Source: an uncultured Agrobacterium sp. (GTDB taxonomy: Bacteria > Pseudomonadota > Alphaproteobacteria > Rhizobiales > Rhizobiaceae). From it: a stretch of DNA of 64,000 bases. A model generated the notes under the pieces. That model had not been told where the DNA came from, did not search any database, and saw only the letters and a program-made list of their open reading frames with translations. The number at the start of each line of letters is the position of its first letter. The first letter of the stretch is position 1. Of the stretch, positions 50,596-59,906 are shown piece by piece. The DNA lies in contig CAJYTK010000007.1 in assembly GCA_913777615.1 (NCBI GenBank), forward strand, positions 62,001-126,000, given 5' to 3'. The translations under genes and the position numbers were made by a program.

Positions 50596-52407
50596 ATGAC
50601 AGACTCTAAGAACCTGACCGCACCGCAAGCAAAGCTGCGCTCGCGCGCGTGGTTTGACAATCCGGCCAATGCCGACATGACCGCGCTTTATCTTGAGCGT
50701 TACATGAACTTCGGTCTGAGCCAGGCTGAGCTTCAGTCAGATCGTCCGATCATCGGTATTGCGCAGACGGGTTCCGACCTTTCCCCTTGCAACCGCCACC
50801 ACCTGGAGCTGGCGAACCGCCTGCGCGAAGGTATCCGGGAAGCCGGCGGTATTGCTATCGAGTTTCCGGTTCATCCAATCCAGGAAACCGGGAAGCGCCC
50901 GACGGCTGGTCTCGACCGTAACCTTGCCTATCTCGGTCTCGTGGAAGTGCTGTATGGTTACCCGCTCGACGGCGTCGTTCTGACGATCGGCTGCGACAAG
51001 ACCACGCCTGCCTGTCTCATGGCGGCGGCCACCGTCAATATTCCGTCGATTGCCCTTTCCGTCGGCCCGATGCTGAACGGCTGGTTCCGTGGCGAACGCA
51101 CCGGTTCGGGCACCATCGTCTGGAAGGCTCGCGAACTTCTGGCGAAGGGCGAGATCGACTACCAGGGCTTCGTCAAGCTGGTTGCCTCCTCCGCGCCGTC
51201 CACCGGTTATTGCAACACGATGGGCACGGCAACCACGATGAACTCGTTGGCCGAAGCGCTCGGCATGCAGCTTCCGGGCTCTGCGGCTATCCCTGCGCCT
51301 TATCGCGACCGCCAGGAAATTTCCTATCTCACGGGTCTTCGCATCGTCGAGATGGTCAAGGAAGATCTGAAGCCGTCCGACATCATGACCAAGGATGCCT
51401 TCATCAACGCCATCCGCGTCAACTCGGCTATCGGCGGTTCCACCAACGCGCCGATCCATCTTAACGGCCTCGCTCGCCATGTCGGCGTCGAACTGACCGT
51501 CGATGACTGGCAGACCTACGGCGAAGAAGTCCCGCTTCTCGTCAACCTTCAGCCAGCTGGCGAATATCTTGGCGAAGACTACTATCATGCCGGCGGCGTG
51601 CCTGCGGTCGTCAACCAGCTGATGGAGCAAGGCCTCATCATGGAAGACGCCCTGACCGTCAACGGTAAAACGATCGGTGAGAACTGCCGTGGCGCGATCA
51701 TCGAAGACGAAAAGGTCATCCGTCCTTACGATCGTCCGCTGAAGGAGCGTGCAGGCTTCCGTGTGCTGCGTGGCAACCTCTTCTCGTCCGCCATCATGAA
51801 GACCAGCGTGATCAGCCCGGAATTCCGTGAGCGCTATCTTTCCAATCCAAACGATCCGGAGGCTTTCGAAGGCCGTGCGGTCGTGTTCGACGGTCCGGAA
51901 GATTACCACCACCGCATCGACGATCCGTCGCTGGGTATCGATGCGCAGACAGTTCTCTTCATGCGCGGCGCTGGCCCCATCGGCTATCCGGGTGCTGCGG
52001 AAGTCGTCAACATGCGCGCGCCGGACTACCTGCTTAAGGAAGGTGTCAACTCGCTGCCTTGCATTGGTGATGGTCGTCAGTCCGGTACGTCGGGCAGCCC
52101 GTCTATCCTCAATGCCTCGCCTGAAGCGGCGGCAGGCGGCGGTCTTGCCATTCTGCAAACCGGCGACCGCGTTCGCATCGATGTGGGTCGCGGTACCGCC
52201 GATATCCTGATCTCGCCGGAAGAACTGGCCAAGCGCTACGAGGCGCTGAATGCCAATGGTGGTTACAAATATCCGGATCACCAGACGCCATGGCAGGAAA
52301 TCCAGCGCGGCATCGTTGGCCAGATGGAAACCGGTGCCGTTCTCGAGCCAGCTATCAAGTATCAGCGCATCGCCCAGACCAAGGGCCTGCCGCGCGATAA
52401 CCACTAA
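50596..52407 (+). CDS. Sugar-acid dehydratase, IlvD/Edd family (XylD-like)
   Basis: A 603-residue iron-sulfur dehydratase. It is closest in my memory to Caulobacter D-xylonate dehydratase XylD ([20 protein letters not shown]-type start, then [16 protein letters not shown]). The three cluster cysteines are Cys65, Cys133 (GCDKTTPA) and Cys206 (GYCNTMGT). It removes water from an aldonic acid to give a 2-keto-3-deoxy acid. D-xylonate, L-arabinonate, D-galactonate and D-fuconate are all possible; the neighbouring YtfQ-type importer points to a galactose- or arabinose-derived acid. The SD is GGAGA before ATG 50596. A terminator follows. Confidence 0.88.
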   Translation: MTDSKNLTAPQAKLRSRAWFDNPANADMTALYLERYMNFGLSQAELQSDRPIIGIAQTGSDLSPCNRHHLELANRLREGIREAGGIAIEFPVHPIQETGKRPTAGLDRNLAYLGLVEVLYGYPLDGVVLTIGCDKTTPACLMAAATVNIPSIALSVGPMLNGWFRGERTGSGTIVWKARELLAKGEIDYQGFVKLVASSAPSTGYCNTMGTATTMNSLAEALGMQLPGSAAIPAPYRDRQEISYLTGLRIVEMVKEDLKPSDIMTKDAFINAIRVNSAIGGSTNAPIHLNGLARHVGVELTVDDWQTYGEEVPLLVNLQPAGEYLGEDYYHAGGVPAVVNQLMEQGLIMEDALTVNGKTIGENCRGAIIEDEKVIRPYDRPLKERAGFRVLRGNLFSSAIMKTSVISPEFRERYLSNPNDPEAFEGRAVVFDGPEDYHHRIDDPSLGIDAQTVLFMRGAGPIGYPGAAEVVNMRAPDYLLKEGVNSLPCIGDGRQSGTSGSPSILNASPEAAAGGGLAILQTGDRVRIDVGRGTADILISPEELAKRYEALNANGGYKYPDHQTPWQEIQRGIVGQMETGAVLEPAIKYQRIAQTKGLPRDNH

Positions 52408-52420
52408 ATCTTCGCTTGGA

Positions 52421-52484
52421 TATGCCGAGGCAATTCGGCATACACAGCTTGGCCGCCGGTTGATCTTTAGCCGGCGGCTTTTCT
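52421..52484 (+). terminator. Double hairpin terminator of the dehydratase gene
   Basis: A first dyad TATGCCGA (52421-52428) / TCGGCATA (52435-52442) is followed by GCCGCCGG (52452-52459) / CCGGCGGC (52471-52478) and TTTTCTTT, a standard Rho-independent terminator. Confidence 0.85.
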
Positions 52485-53210
52485 TTATCTGCTGTCTGAC
52501 GTCATGACGGTAATCTCTCCGTCGCGCTTGATCTTCACTGCAGAAAGCCGTCGCGTCATGAAGGCGCCCGTATCGACATTCACCCGGTTTTCGACCATCG
52601 CGACGTTGCGCACCGGCGTGTGACCGTGAACGGTCAGAAATGGGTTCGGCACCGACGGCGCTACCTGCTGACTTGGCCTGATCCAGAGGAGGTTCTTGTC
52701 CTCCTGCTGTTCGATGGGAACGTCGTTTAATAGCCCGGCATGCACGAAGCACAGTCCGGGAACTGCGATGAGCGAAGGAAGGCTGGCGGCAAATGCGATG
52801 TGATGGGGCGGAATGGCTTGCTGTACTGCGGCCCGTAATTGTCGATTATCGTCTGGTAGCCAGGAAATGCCGTAGGATTGCAAGGTTTCGATACCACCAA
52901 ACTCCAGCCAGCGATGATCCCGATGTGGATTGCGAATGAAATCCAGCATCGATTCCTCGTGGTTTCCTGCCAGGCAAAATCGCAGCATGCCGTCCGGCTT
53001 TGTCGTGATCAATTCTTCAAGGACGGCTGAGGACTTCGGTCCGCGATCGACATAATCGCCGAGCATGACGATCCACTTCGCACCCGTCTCCCGTGCAGCG
53101 TCGGCCTGTATCTTGTCCTGCAGGATGTGAAGAAGATCCAGGCAGCCGTGGACATCGCCCACTGCATAGATGACCTCCGGTCTTTCGGAGAAGAAAAGCT
53201 TCTGGCGCAT
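52485..53210 (-). CDS. Metallophosphoesterase, serine/threonine phosphatase type
   Basis: A 241-residue calcineurin-like phosphatase with all metal-site motifs: GDVHG (about 18-22), GDYVDRG (about 51-57), GNHE (about 81-84), then His residues in FVHAG and VHGHTP (about 173-212). It resembles the PrpA/PrpB and ApaH-related bacterial phosphatases, so it may dephosphorylate phosphoproteins or dinucleoside polyphosphates. The ATG at 53210 (MRQKLFF) opens close to the fold; a TTG at 53261 would add 17 residues. It seems to be a single gene, convergent with the dehydratase terminator. Confidence 0.85.
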   Translation of the reverse strand: MRQKLFFSERPEVIYAVGDVHGCLDLLHILQDKIQADAARETGAKWIVMLGDYVDRGPKSSAVLEELITTKPDGMLRFCLAGNHEESMLDFIRNPHRDHRWLEFGGIETLQSYGISWLPDDNRQLRAAVQQAIPPHHIAFAASLPSLIAVPGLCFVHAGLLNDVPIEQQEDKNLLWIRPSQQVAPSVPNPFLTVHGHTPVRNVAMVENRVNVDTGAFMTRRLSAVKIKRDGEITVMTSDSR

Positions 53211-53305
53211 GTGGGACCATATGATCTGAAGAAAGGGCGAGAGCCGTAATATCGATTTCAAGCCTTAGAGCACTTCGCGCCCAAAGGGAAACTCTCTGCC
53301 GGGCT

Positions 53306-54226
53306 TCATCGGGCCAAAGGAGGAAGTCCTTCCCGCGCTCGGATAAGCTCGATCAGATGACGCAGTGCGGGGTGGTTTTGTCGTCGGCTGGGGTAGTACA
53401 TGTGAAAGCCCGCCCCCGTGGATGACCATTCAGGCAGGACGATCTCAAGTCGTTTCTCTCGCAGTTCAGCTTCAGCCCGCCGTTTCAAGACATAGCCAAG
53501 ACCCAGACCGTCGGCGGCGGCATTGATCGTTGTTTGCGTATCGCTGATCGTGCAGTGACCTGGCACGTCGATCCGTAACATGGCGTCTCCATTGCCAAGC
53601 TCCCATCGGAAGGCGGAGTTGTCGCCCAGCAGCAGACGCAGGCAGGAATGCCGCTGAAGATCCTCGGGTCGTCTCGGTCGTCCATGCCTATCGAGATAGG
53701 TCGGCGCCCCGACGATCACCCACTCCAAGGGTTGGGTGAGGGCGACTGCTATCATATCTTCCGGAACAGTGTCTCCATATCGTATCCCGGCGTCGAACCC
53801 TTCGGCCACCATATCGACAGGTCGATTTTCCACAACGACCGTAAACCGGATGTCGGGCAACAGGTTGCGAAAACTTGGAAGGACCGGGCTTAACAGGAGG
53901 CGACTGGCGTCTGAGGGAATATTGAGGCGAAGCTCGCCGAACGCGCCGGCGTGCACGTCGTCCATCTCGGAGAGTGCCGAGCCGATCTCGTCGAAACCCG
54001 CCTCCAGTCGCGCGGCGAAGCGTAGACCCGCAGGCGTGGGAGCGACGCTTCGACTGGTGCGATTGAGAAGCTTCGTGCCAAGACGCTCTTCCAGCCGGCG
54101 GATCGCGTGGCTGAGAGCAGACGCGGTGATTCCCAGTTCGATCGCTGCCGCCTTGAAGCTGCGACGCCGTACTACGATCGAAAAGGCAGCAAGGTCCGGC
54201 AGTTCGGACCGTAAAAACGGCGGCAT
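53306..54226 (-). CDS. LysR family transcriptional regulator
   Basis: A 306-residue LysR regulator. The N-terminal helix-turn-helix (about 10-70) shows LAAFSIVVRRRSFKAAAIELGITASALSHAIRRLEERLG by position 12-50. The effector domain (about 95-300) is of the type seen beside oxidoreductase genes. The start ATG 54226 (MPPFLRSELPDL) opens directly into the HTH; longer frames are unsupported. It is divergent from the SDR gene at 54338 with 111 bases between them, the standard arrangement for LysR control of the SDR-aldo/keto reductase pair. Confidence 0.92.
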   Translation of the reverse strand: MPPFLRSELPDLAAFSIVVRRRSFKAAAIELGITASALSHAIRRLEERLGTKLLNRTSRSVAPTPAGLRFAARLEAGFDEIGSALSEMDDVHAGAFGELRLNIPSDASRLLLSPVLPSFRNLLPDIRFTVVVENRPVDMVAEGFDAGIRYGDTVPEDMIAVALTQPLEWVIVGAPTYLDRHGRPRRPEDLQRHSCLRLLLGDNSAFRWELGNGDAMLRIDVPGHCTISDTQTTINAAADGLGLGYVLKRRAEAELREKRLEIVLPEWSSTGAGFHMYYPSRRQNHPALRHLIELIRAREGLPPLAR

Positions 54227-54337
54227 GGAGTGAATTCCGTTCAGTGTATCGTTGAATGTTGTACAAGCATAAGAGCTTGCTTCTGGACCTGCAAGGCATA
54301 GGGTCGGGTCCAACAAAGCCGCGCGGAGGAGAACGTC

Positions 54338-55114
54338 ATGTGGCATGAATTGAAGATCCCGGATTTGAGAGACAGAGCCATTCTCGTCACGGGTGCCTCG
54401 ACGGGCATCGGCGCGGCCGTGGCCAAAGCCTTTGCTGCACAGGGTGCGAGGGTTGCCGTCCACTACAATGAAAGCGCCGCCGCCGCCGAGGCGGTTGTCG
54501 ACGAGATAGCGCGTGGAGGTGGGGATGGAATCCTCATTCAGGGCGACGTGTCCAAGCCCGGCGAGAGCGAACGTGTTGTCGAGGCCGCAGCGGAAAATCT
54601 CGGTGGGCTTGATGGACTCGTCAACAATGCTGGCGGTATGCTCGGTCGCGTACCAACGACGGAAATGGATGATGCCCATTACGCCCGCGTCATGGACCTT
54701 AACGCCCGCTCGGTACTCGCCGCGACGCGCGCGGCCATTCCGTTTCTGAGGCGGCGACAGGGTTTCGTGATCAATACCACCTCGATTGCGGCCCGCAATG
54801 GCGGCGGTAATGGAGCAATCCTCTACGCTGCCGCCAAAGGTTTCGTCTCAACGATCACCCACGGCCATGCAAAGGAGTTCGTCGGTGATGGTATCCGCGT
54901 CAACGCCGTTGCACCCGGCATCATCTCGACGCCCTTTCACGATCGCTACACGAGCGCTGAAATGCTGGATACCCAGCGACAAAGCGTCCCGATGTCTCGT
55001 GTCGGCACACCGGATGAATGCGTCGGCGCCTATCTCTTTCTCGCCTCACCACTTCTGTCCGGCTACATCACAGGCCAGATTATCGAAGTGAACGGTGGGC
55101 AACTCATGCCGTAA
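54338..55114 (+). CDS. Short-chain dehydrogenase/reductase
   Basis: A 258-residue classical SDR with cofactor motif TGASTGIGAAVA (about 20-31), NNAGG (about 97-101), catalytic Ser (NTTSIAA, about 147-153), Tyr-x-x-x-Lys (YAAAKG, about 164-169), VAPGIISTPF, and a C-terminal VNGGQLMP. Substrate unknown; the sequence resembles sugar or 3-ketoacyl-type dehydrogenases. It is divergent from the LysR gene and followed after 88 bases by an aldo/keto reductase gene, both probably LysR-controlled. Confidence 0.88.
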   Translation: MWHELKIPDLRDRAILVTGASTGIGAAVAKAFAAQGARVAVHYNESAAAAEAVVDEIARGGGDGILIQGDVSKPGESERVVEAAAENLGGLDGLVNNAGGMLGRVPTTEMDDAHYARVMDLNARSVLAATRAAIPFLRRRQGFVINTTSIAARNGGGNGAILYAAAKGFVSTITHGHAKEFVGDGIRVNAVAPGIISTPFHDRYTSAEMLDTQRQSVPMSRVGTPDECVGAYLFLASPLLSGYITGQIIEVNGGQLMP

Positions 55115-55202
55115 AGGCACCTATGCTCCTCCCAATTCTTGTCATCAAATATTGCCGACTGGCGTCTCGCCAAGGTCGTCGATCTATCATTGGAGTAAAT
55201 TC

Positions 55203-56195
55203 ATGACCATTCAGACGCGCCGCCTCGGTCGCACCAGTTGGAACATCTCGGAAATCGGTTTTGGCGCCTGGGCCATCGGTGGTTCTTGGGGAGATGTGGA
55301 TGAAGCTGACGCTAAGGCCAGCGTTCATGCAGCCCTTGATGCGGGAATGACCTTTATCGACACGGCCGATGTTTACGGTGACGGTCGCTCTGAGCGCATC
55401 ATCCGTGACGTGTTGAAGGAGCGCGGCGGCGAGCGACCGATCGTTGCAACGAAGGCCGGACGCAGGCTTAACCCGCACGTGGCCGACGGATACACAAAGT
55501 CCAATCTTGAAGCCTTCGTGGATCGAAGCCTATCGAACCTCGGCGTAGAGGCGCTCGATCTGGTCCAGCTCCATTGCCCTCCGAGCGAAGTCTACTATCG
55601 TCCTGAGGTGTTCGGCGCGATGGACGATCTCGTGTCGGCAGGCAAAATCCGCCACTACGGCGTATCGGTAGAGAAGGTCGAAGAAGCGCTTAAAGCTATC
55701 GACTTTCCGAATGTTTCGACCGTTCAGATCATCTTCAACATGTTTCGCCATCGTCCCTCCGACCTGTTCTTCTCCGAGGCTTTGCGGCGCGATGTCGGCG
55801 TCATCGTGCGTGTGCCCCTGGCGAGCGGCATATTGACGGGAAAAATGGGGAAGGACTCGACTTTTGCCGCCGATGACCACCGGAACTTCAATCGGCACGG
55901 TGAGGCATTTGATGTCGGCGAAACGTTCTCAGGTGTCCCGTATGATGTCGCGCTGGACGCGGTTGAGCAATTGCGAGCGCTTGTTCCCCATAAAGCCACC
56001 ATGGCTCAGTTTGCGCTGCGCTGGATATTGATGGAAGACGCCGTTTCGGTGGTTATTCCCGGCGCGAAGAACCGCGACCAAGCCACAGCAAATGCGGCGG
56101 CGAGCGGTGTAGCGGCAATACCGGCAGAGATTATGGACCAGGTGCGGACGCTTTATCGCGAGAAAATCGCTCCGCACGTTCATCAGCGCTGGTAG
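55203..56195 (+). CDS. Aldo/keto reductase
   Basis: A 330-residue NADPH-dependent oxidoreductase of the AKR superfamily (TIM barrel). The catalytic tetrad is visible: Asp and Tyr in DTADVYGDGRSE (about 50-61), Lys in VATKAGRR (about 83-90), His in LVQLHCPP (about 121-128). The cofactor end reads VSVVIPGAKNRDQ (about 282-294). It reduces aldehydes or ketones; the substrate is not known. The start ATG 55203 has TTGGAG upstream. Downstream spacer 56196-56452 holds no gene. Confidence 0.88.
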   Translation: MTIQTRRLGRTSWNISEIGFGAWAIGGSWGDVDEADAKASVHAALDAGMTFIDTADVYGDGRSERIIRDVLKERGGERPIVATKAGRRLNPHVADGYTKSNLEAFVDRSLSNLGVEALDLVQLHCPPSEVYYRPEVFGAMDDLVSAGKIRHYGVSVEKVEEALKAIDFPNVSTVQIIFNMFRHRPSDLFFSEALRRDVGVIVRVPLASGILTGKMGKDSTFAADDHRNFNRHGEAFDVGETFSGVPYDVALDAVEQLRALVPHKATMAQFALRWILMEDAVSVVIPGAKNRDQATANAAASGVAAIPAEIMDQVRTLYREKIAPHVHQRW

Positions 56196-56397
56196 GCAAT
56201 ATGTGAGAATGAGAGCGCCGGTTCGTGTCGGATACATGGCGCTCTTCTTCTTTCAACGGTGCATGGTGCAGAACTGGACGCTGGCTATTTCGCAGGTCGG
56301 CAGAGTGCCGCTCTGGTTTTGAACTCGTCTAATCTCCGAGAATAAGTAAGCGAACGCACCATATGTTTGTCTCGTTGCGGGTCCTGACCCTAAAACC

Positions 56398-56414
56398 GTC
56401 TACTTTCTGTAGAC
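56398..56414. repeat. Dyad upstream of the Ada-like/alkB operon
   Basis: GTCTAC (56398-56403) and GTAGAC (56409-56414) form a perfect 6-bp inverted repeat with a 5-base spacer, 39 bases before the start at 56453. It may be an operator. No LexA box was seen here. Confidence 0.4.
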
Positions 56415-56452
56415 TGTTGTTGGTGTTGCTTTGAAAGCAGGGGAGGAAGGAC

Positions 56453-57088
56453 ATGCCGCTTCAAAACCGTGTCGATCCGTTCGGGGATATTCTCGATCTA
56501 CCATTGCGTGGTCTTTTTACCGGCAACCGCGGCATCATCCATGATCCCGCGTCAAAAACGCTGACCACCAAGCGATGGGCTTCGAAATCCTGGCTGATTT
56601 GCAGTTGCAGCTATAAGGACGTCCGCCGTGACGTCATGGCGTCACGAAGCTGGACTGAGCTGTTCTTTCTTGATGAAGCGACCGCGCTCGCTGCCGGACA
56701 CAGACCCTGCTTTCAATGCAGGCGGGAAGAGGCTTCCAAGTTTATGGTTGCTTGGGTCAAGGGCAATGGTTCTCCGGCAAGTTCCATCCGCGATATTGAC
56801 GCAACGCTGCACCGCGAGCGGCTGCAGATGAAGCGAAAACGCGTCAATGTCCTGCTCACGCCTGTGGAGGAACTGCCGGATGGAACAATGCTTGCAGCCC
56901 AAGGCGAAGCCTATCTCGTGGCGGGTGGCGATACATATCGGTGGAGCCCTGAAGGCTATCGTCAGACGTCTACGCTCCCGTTCGTCGATGGGCTGCTGAC
57001 GCCGCCCTCGACATTGAAGGCGCTGGAGGCAGGCTATCGGCCCGTCCTGCACCCGTCGCTTGAAACCTCCGACCTGGATGCTGCGTGA
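56453..57088 (+). CDS. Ada-like four-cysteine protein coupled to AlkB
   Basis: A 211-residue soluble protein that I cannot place in a named family. Its middle resembles the zinc/phosphotriester domain of Ada: a C-x-C pair (Cys50, Cys52), then ELFFLDEATALAAGHRPCFQCR (about 69-90) with Cys86 and Cys89. In Ada the matching part reads FF...AAEAEAAGFRPCKRC. The first pair is C-x-C here, not Ada's C-x3-C. The C-terminal part (about 110-195) is unlike Ada's methyltransferase domain. The SD is GGAGGAAGG before ATG 56453. The stop overlaps the alkB start, so a joint role in alkylation repair is likely. Confidence 0.7.
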   Translation: MPLQNRVDPFGDILDLPLRGLFTGNRGIIHDPASKTLTTKRWASKSWLICSCSYKDVRRDVMASRSWTELFFLDEATALAAGHRPCFQCRREEASKFMVAWVKGNGSPASSIRDIDATLHRERLQMKRKRVNVLLTPVEELPDGTMLAAQGEAYLVAGGDTYRWSPEGYRQTSTLPFVDGLLTPPSTLKALEAGYRPVLHPSLETSDLDAA

Positions 57089-57741
57089 TGATGAATGATC
57101 TTTTCGCCGGGCTCGAACCACAGGCGGCTAGGCAGGATATGACAGAGGGTGCCGTGCTGATGCGCGCACGTGCGCTTCCGCAGGCAGACCAGCTACTTGC
57201 CGATATCCAGCGTATTTCATCATTGGCACCCTTTCGTCACATGGTGACGCCAGGTGGTTTTGCGATGTCCGTCGCCATGACGAACTGCGGCACCTATGGC
57301 TGGATCACGGATAGGCGTGGCTATCGTTATGAGGAACAGGACCCTTTGACCGGGCGGGACTGGAGCCCCATGCCGCAGAGCTTTCTGTCGCTTGCGACAA
57401 CGGCTGCTGAGGAAGCGGGCTACCCCGACTTCCTTCCCAATGCCTGCCTGATAAACCGGTATGAGCCTGGCGCGAAAATGGCGCTGCACCAGGATAAGGA
57501 TGAAAAAGATTTCACCATGCCGATCGTCTCGGTATCACTGGGCTTGCCTGTCGCTTTCCAGTTCGGCGGGGCGAAACGGACCGATCCCGTCATGAAGCAT
57601 CAGCTTCAGCACGGCGATGTCGTGGTTTGGGGAGGGCCGTCGCGGCTCTTCTTTCATGGCGTGTTGACGCTGAGAAACGGCGTGCATGAGAAGGCAGGAT
57701 CCTACCGCTACAATCTTACCTTTCGTCACGTGGTCCTGTGA
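57088..57741 (+). CDS. alkB: Alkylated DNA/RNA dioxygenase AlkB
   Basis: A 217-residue Fe(II)/2-oxoglutarate dioxygenase that repairs N-alkylated bases (1-methyladenine, 3-methylcytosine) by oxidative demethylation. Metal ligands are His134 and Asp136 (ALHQDKDE) and His190 (FFHGV). 2-Oxoglutarate binding is by the RYNLTFR motif (Arg207, Asn209, Arg213). NRYEPGAKM (about 123-131) is the usual AlkB stretch before the HxD. The start ATG 57088 shares bases with the upstream stop (TGATG), which couples translation. GTG 57085 is an alternative. Confidence 0.94.
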   Translation: MMNDLFAGLEPQAARQDMTEGAVLMRARALPQADQLLADIQRISSLAPFRHMVTPGGFAMSVAMTNCGTYGWITDRRGYRYEEQDPLTGRDWSPMPQSFLSLATTAAEEAGYPDFLPNACLINRYEPGAKMALHQDKDEKDFTMPIVSVSLGLPVAFQFGGAKRTDPVMKHQLQHGDVVVWGGPSRLFFHGVLTLRNGVHEKAGSYRYNLTFRHVVL

Positions 57742-57914
57742 GCTGACGCTGTTTTATGCTTGCGGTACGTCTTGAAGACGATCGGTGACCAAAACCATTC
57801 TAATGAGGCTGTTAACTCTAAAATCGATCTTTCCGGCGTCGCATGCGCGCATTTACCGGTCGTTTCATTATTCCCGTTTAGCGTCAAAGCATAACAAGAG
57901 ATCGGGAAACGACG

Positions 57915-59663
57915 ATGAACGCGATGCTCAAAGCGAACAGGGCTTACGATACGGATCGCCAGATTGAGTTCAATAGCAAACTCACGGCTGCGCATGCACG
58001 CATAGAGAAGCGATTTCTTGATGGCGGTGCGGTGCTCGTTTCCGTCATGGAGATGCTCAACGATCTCATCGGTATTCTCGACGGGATCACGGGGACGCTC
58101 GATCAGGGAACGACCGAGGATACGGTGGCTGGTCTGCGCAGGACGATCAAGGATCTGGCGCATTTGCCTGAAATCGAGAGCGATCGGAAAGCCGGCTTCG
58201 AGCAGTTGTCAACCATGTGTAGTTCGACCCGTGGCCACATCGAGGATATTCACGAGACCATTCGCTATCTCAAGACCTTTGCGGTTACGGTCAAAATTGC
58301 GGGTGCTGGCCTTGCGGAGTTTTCCGGTTTCGCGGATGAAATTCGCGAACGCATCCAGTCAGGCGCCGACGAAGTCAGTCGTTTCGGCGCCAATCTAGAG
58401 GCAATGCGCCTTCAGCTGACGGACGCCCGGACATTTTCGTCGAAAACTCTGAGTGACTTCGGATCGACCATTCCCTCCATCATCAAGGGCCTGAACGAGA
58501 ATTCCGCTCGTATCGTTGAGCAGCATCGGGAAATGGCCGAAATAGCGGGGCAGGTCAAAAAGATTGCTCAGGGCGTGCAGGGCAAGATTGCCTCCACACT
58601 GTCCAACCTGCAGATCGGCGACATCACCCGACAGCGCATCGAGCATATCCAGAGCACGCTTCAGCTTCTCAGCGAGTTCGTTGCCTCACCGGAAGGCGAA
58701 GCCCTCGATCACGATGAACAGGCTGTGCTGCGCGAGGCCGTCCTTCAGCTCATTAGCGCGCAGATGGATGAAACGGCCGCAGACTTCCAGCGCGATTGTG
58801 CCAAGATTTTCAACAGTATTTCCAGCTTCACCGATGATGCGGCTCGCATTCTCTCGCTTCGCGACGAGCTGGTCGATCGCAGCTCGAATGGGGATAAAAA
58901 TGTCCTTTCACTGATGGAAAAGGATATTGTCGAAGCCTGCAAACTGGCGGAACGGGTTCAGGGAAGCAGCGGCGAAGCGGACAGCGTCGTCTCCTCGGTT
59001 GCCGAGAGCGCCAAGGAACTGCTGCGCGGGATCGAGGTTCTGCGCTCGATCAAGATCGATATCCACTACATGGCGTTGAATTCGAACCTGCGCTGCTCAA
59101 AGCTCGGCGAGGCCGGCCGTTCCGTCAACGTCGTCAGCGGCGAAATGCGTATCTTTGCCGGTAAGCTTGAGACGCCTGCAGATGCGATTGTCGAAGAGCT
59201 GCGCGGCGTTGAGGTCGCAACGCAGGCCCTGGTGGAGCAGGGGCAGGGCCTTTCCAAAAATTTCAGCGCACCCTTGAACGAAGCGCTGGAGTCGATCCAG
59301 AACGCAAAATCCCGGATGGAGCACGGAACGCAGGCTCTGGCGGAAGAGGGACAGGCGGTCTTTACCCGCATCAGTGCAGCCGTCGTCAACCTCGATTTCG
59401 AAAGCGAACTCGGCGCGACGTTCAACGATTGCTGCAATATTGCAGCCCAGCTTTCTGAAGGCTTCCAGGCAGACGTGTCCGGCTTTGCGGACAAGATCGA
59501 GGGGTTCGCTTCGCGCGTCTACAAGCTCTATACGATGGCGCATGAGCGCGAGGTTCACGTCCGTTATCTTCCAGCAAACAACTCGTCGAGCCAGGCATCC
59601 GCACCTGCAGCCGCGTCGGCTCAAGCCGATGACGACGATCTTTTCGCTGACGCGCTGTTCTGA
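57915..59663 (+). CDS. Soluble chemoreceptor-like coiled-coil protein
   Basis: A 582-residue protein without signal peptide or membrane segment, built almost wholly of long helices. Residues about 379-418 (IKIDIHYMALNSNLRCSKLG, then EAGRSVNVVSGEMRIFAGKL) match the pattern of the methyl-accepting chemotaxis hairpin tip (xxQTNLLALNAAIEAARAGE-GRGFAVVAxEVRxLA) but are strongly altered, with ALNSNL kept. The tail (about 553-582) is Ala/Ser-rich and ends in DDDDLFADALF. It may be a cytoplasmic receptor or a scaffold that has lost standard CheA/CheW contacts. It seems to be a single gene. Confidence 0.65.
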   Translation: MNAMLKANRAYDTDRQIEFNSKLTAAHARIEKRFLDGGAVLVSVMEMLNDLIGILDGITGTLDQGTTEDTVAGLRRTIKDLAHLPEIESDRKAGFEQLSTMCSSTRGHIEDIHETIRYLKTFAVTVKIAGAGLAEFSGFADEIRERIQSGADEVSRFGANLEAMRLQLTDARTFSSKTLSDFGSTIPSIIKGLNENSARIVEQHREMAEIAGQVKKIAQGVQGKIASTLSNLQIGDITRQRIEHIQSTLQLLSEFVASPEGEALDHDEQAVLREAVLQLISAQMDETAADFQRDCAKIFNSISSFTDDAARILSLRDELVDRSSNGDKNVLSLMEKDIVEACKLAERVQGSSGEADSVVSSVAESAKELLRGIEVLRSIKIDIHYMALNSNLRCSKLGEAGRSVNVVSGEMRIFAGKLETPADAIVEELRGVEVATQALVEQGQGLSKNFSAPLNEALESIQNAKSRMEHGTQALAEEGQAVFTRISAAVVNLDFESELGATFNDCCNIAAQLSEGFQADVSGFADKIEGFASRVYKLYTMAHEREVHVRYLPANNSSSQASAPAAASAQADDDDLFADALF

Positions 59664-59721
59664 TTGCTGCAGGGACTGTTTCGAATTGATGGGAAAGCCC
59701 GTTACGGGGCATTCGAAGCAT

Positions 59722-59753
59722 GTCGCACAAAGCCCGTGCGGCGGCTTTGCGAC
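59722..59753 (+). terminator. Possible terminator after the chemoreceptor-like gene
   Basis: GTCGCACAAAGCC and GGCTTTGCGAC can pair over 11 bp with one bulged C. No clean T-run follows, so it is weak evidence. The rest of 59664-59906 shows no gene. Confidence 0.35.
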
Positions 59754-59906
59754 GACGACACGTTTTAGGCCTTGCAAAACGGAGCGGGATGTTCGATCCA
59801 TCCAGTGGTTGCGTTCCTAAGGGAGAACGCGTTTGGTATCACGCTCGGTATCTCCGGTAGCAAAGCTGTCGTGAGCGAGTCAGTGTTCGCAACATCGGTG
59901 AGAAGC

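Noticed and set aside
50363-50599. 78-codon leader frame ending at the dehydratase start (ATGA)
   Set aside because: The overlap is suggestive of a leader peptide, but the start has no SD and the peptide is low in structure; kept only as part of the leader.
50737-52752. 671-codon minus-strand frame across the dehydratase gene
   Set aside because: Very long but antisense to the XylD-like gene and its terminator; no domain recognisable and no SD. High GC at third positions explains it.
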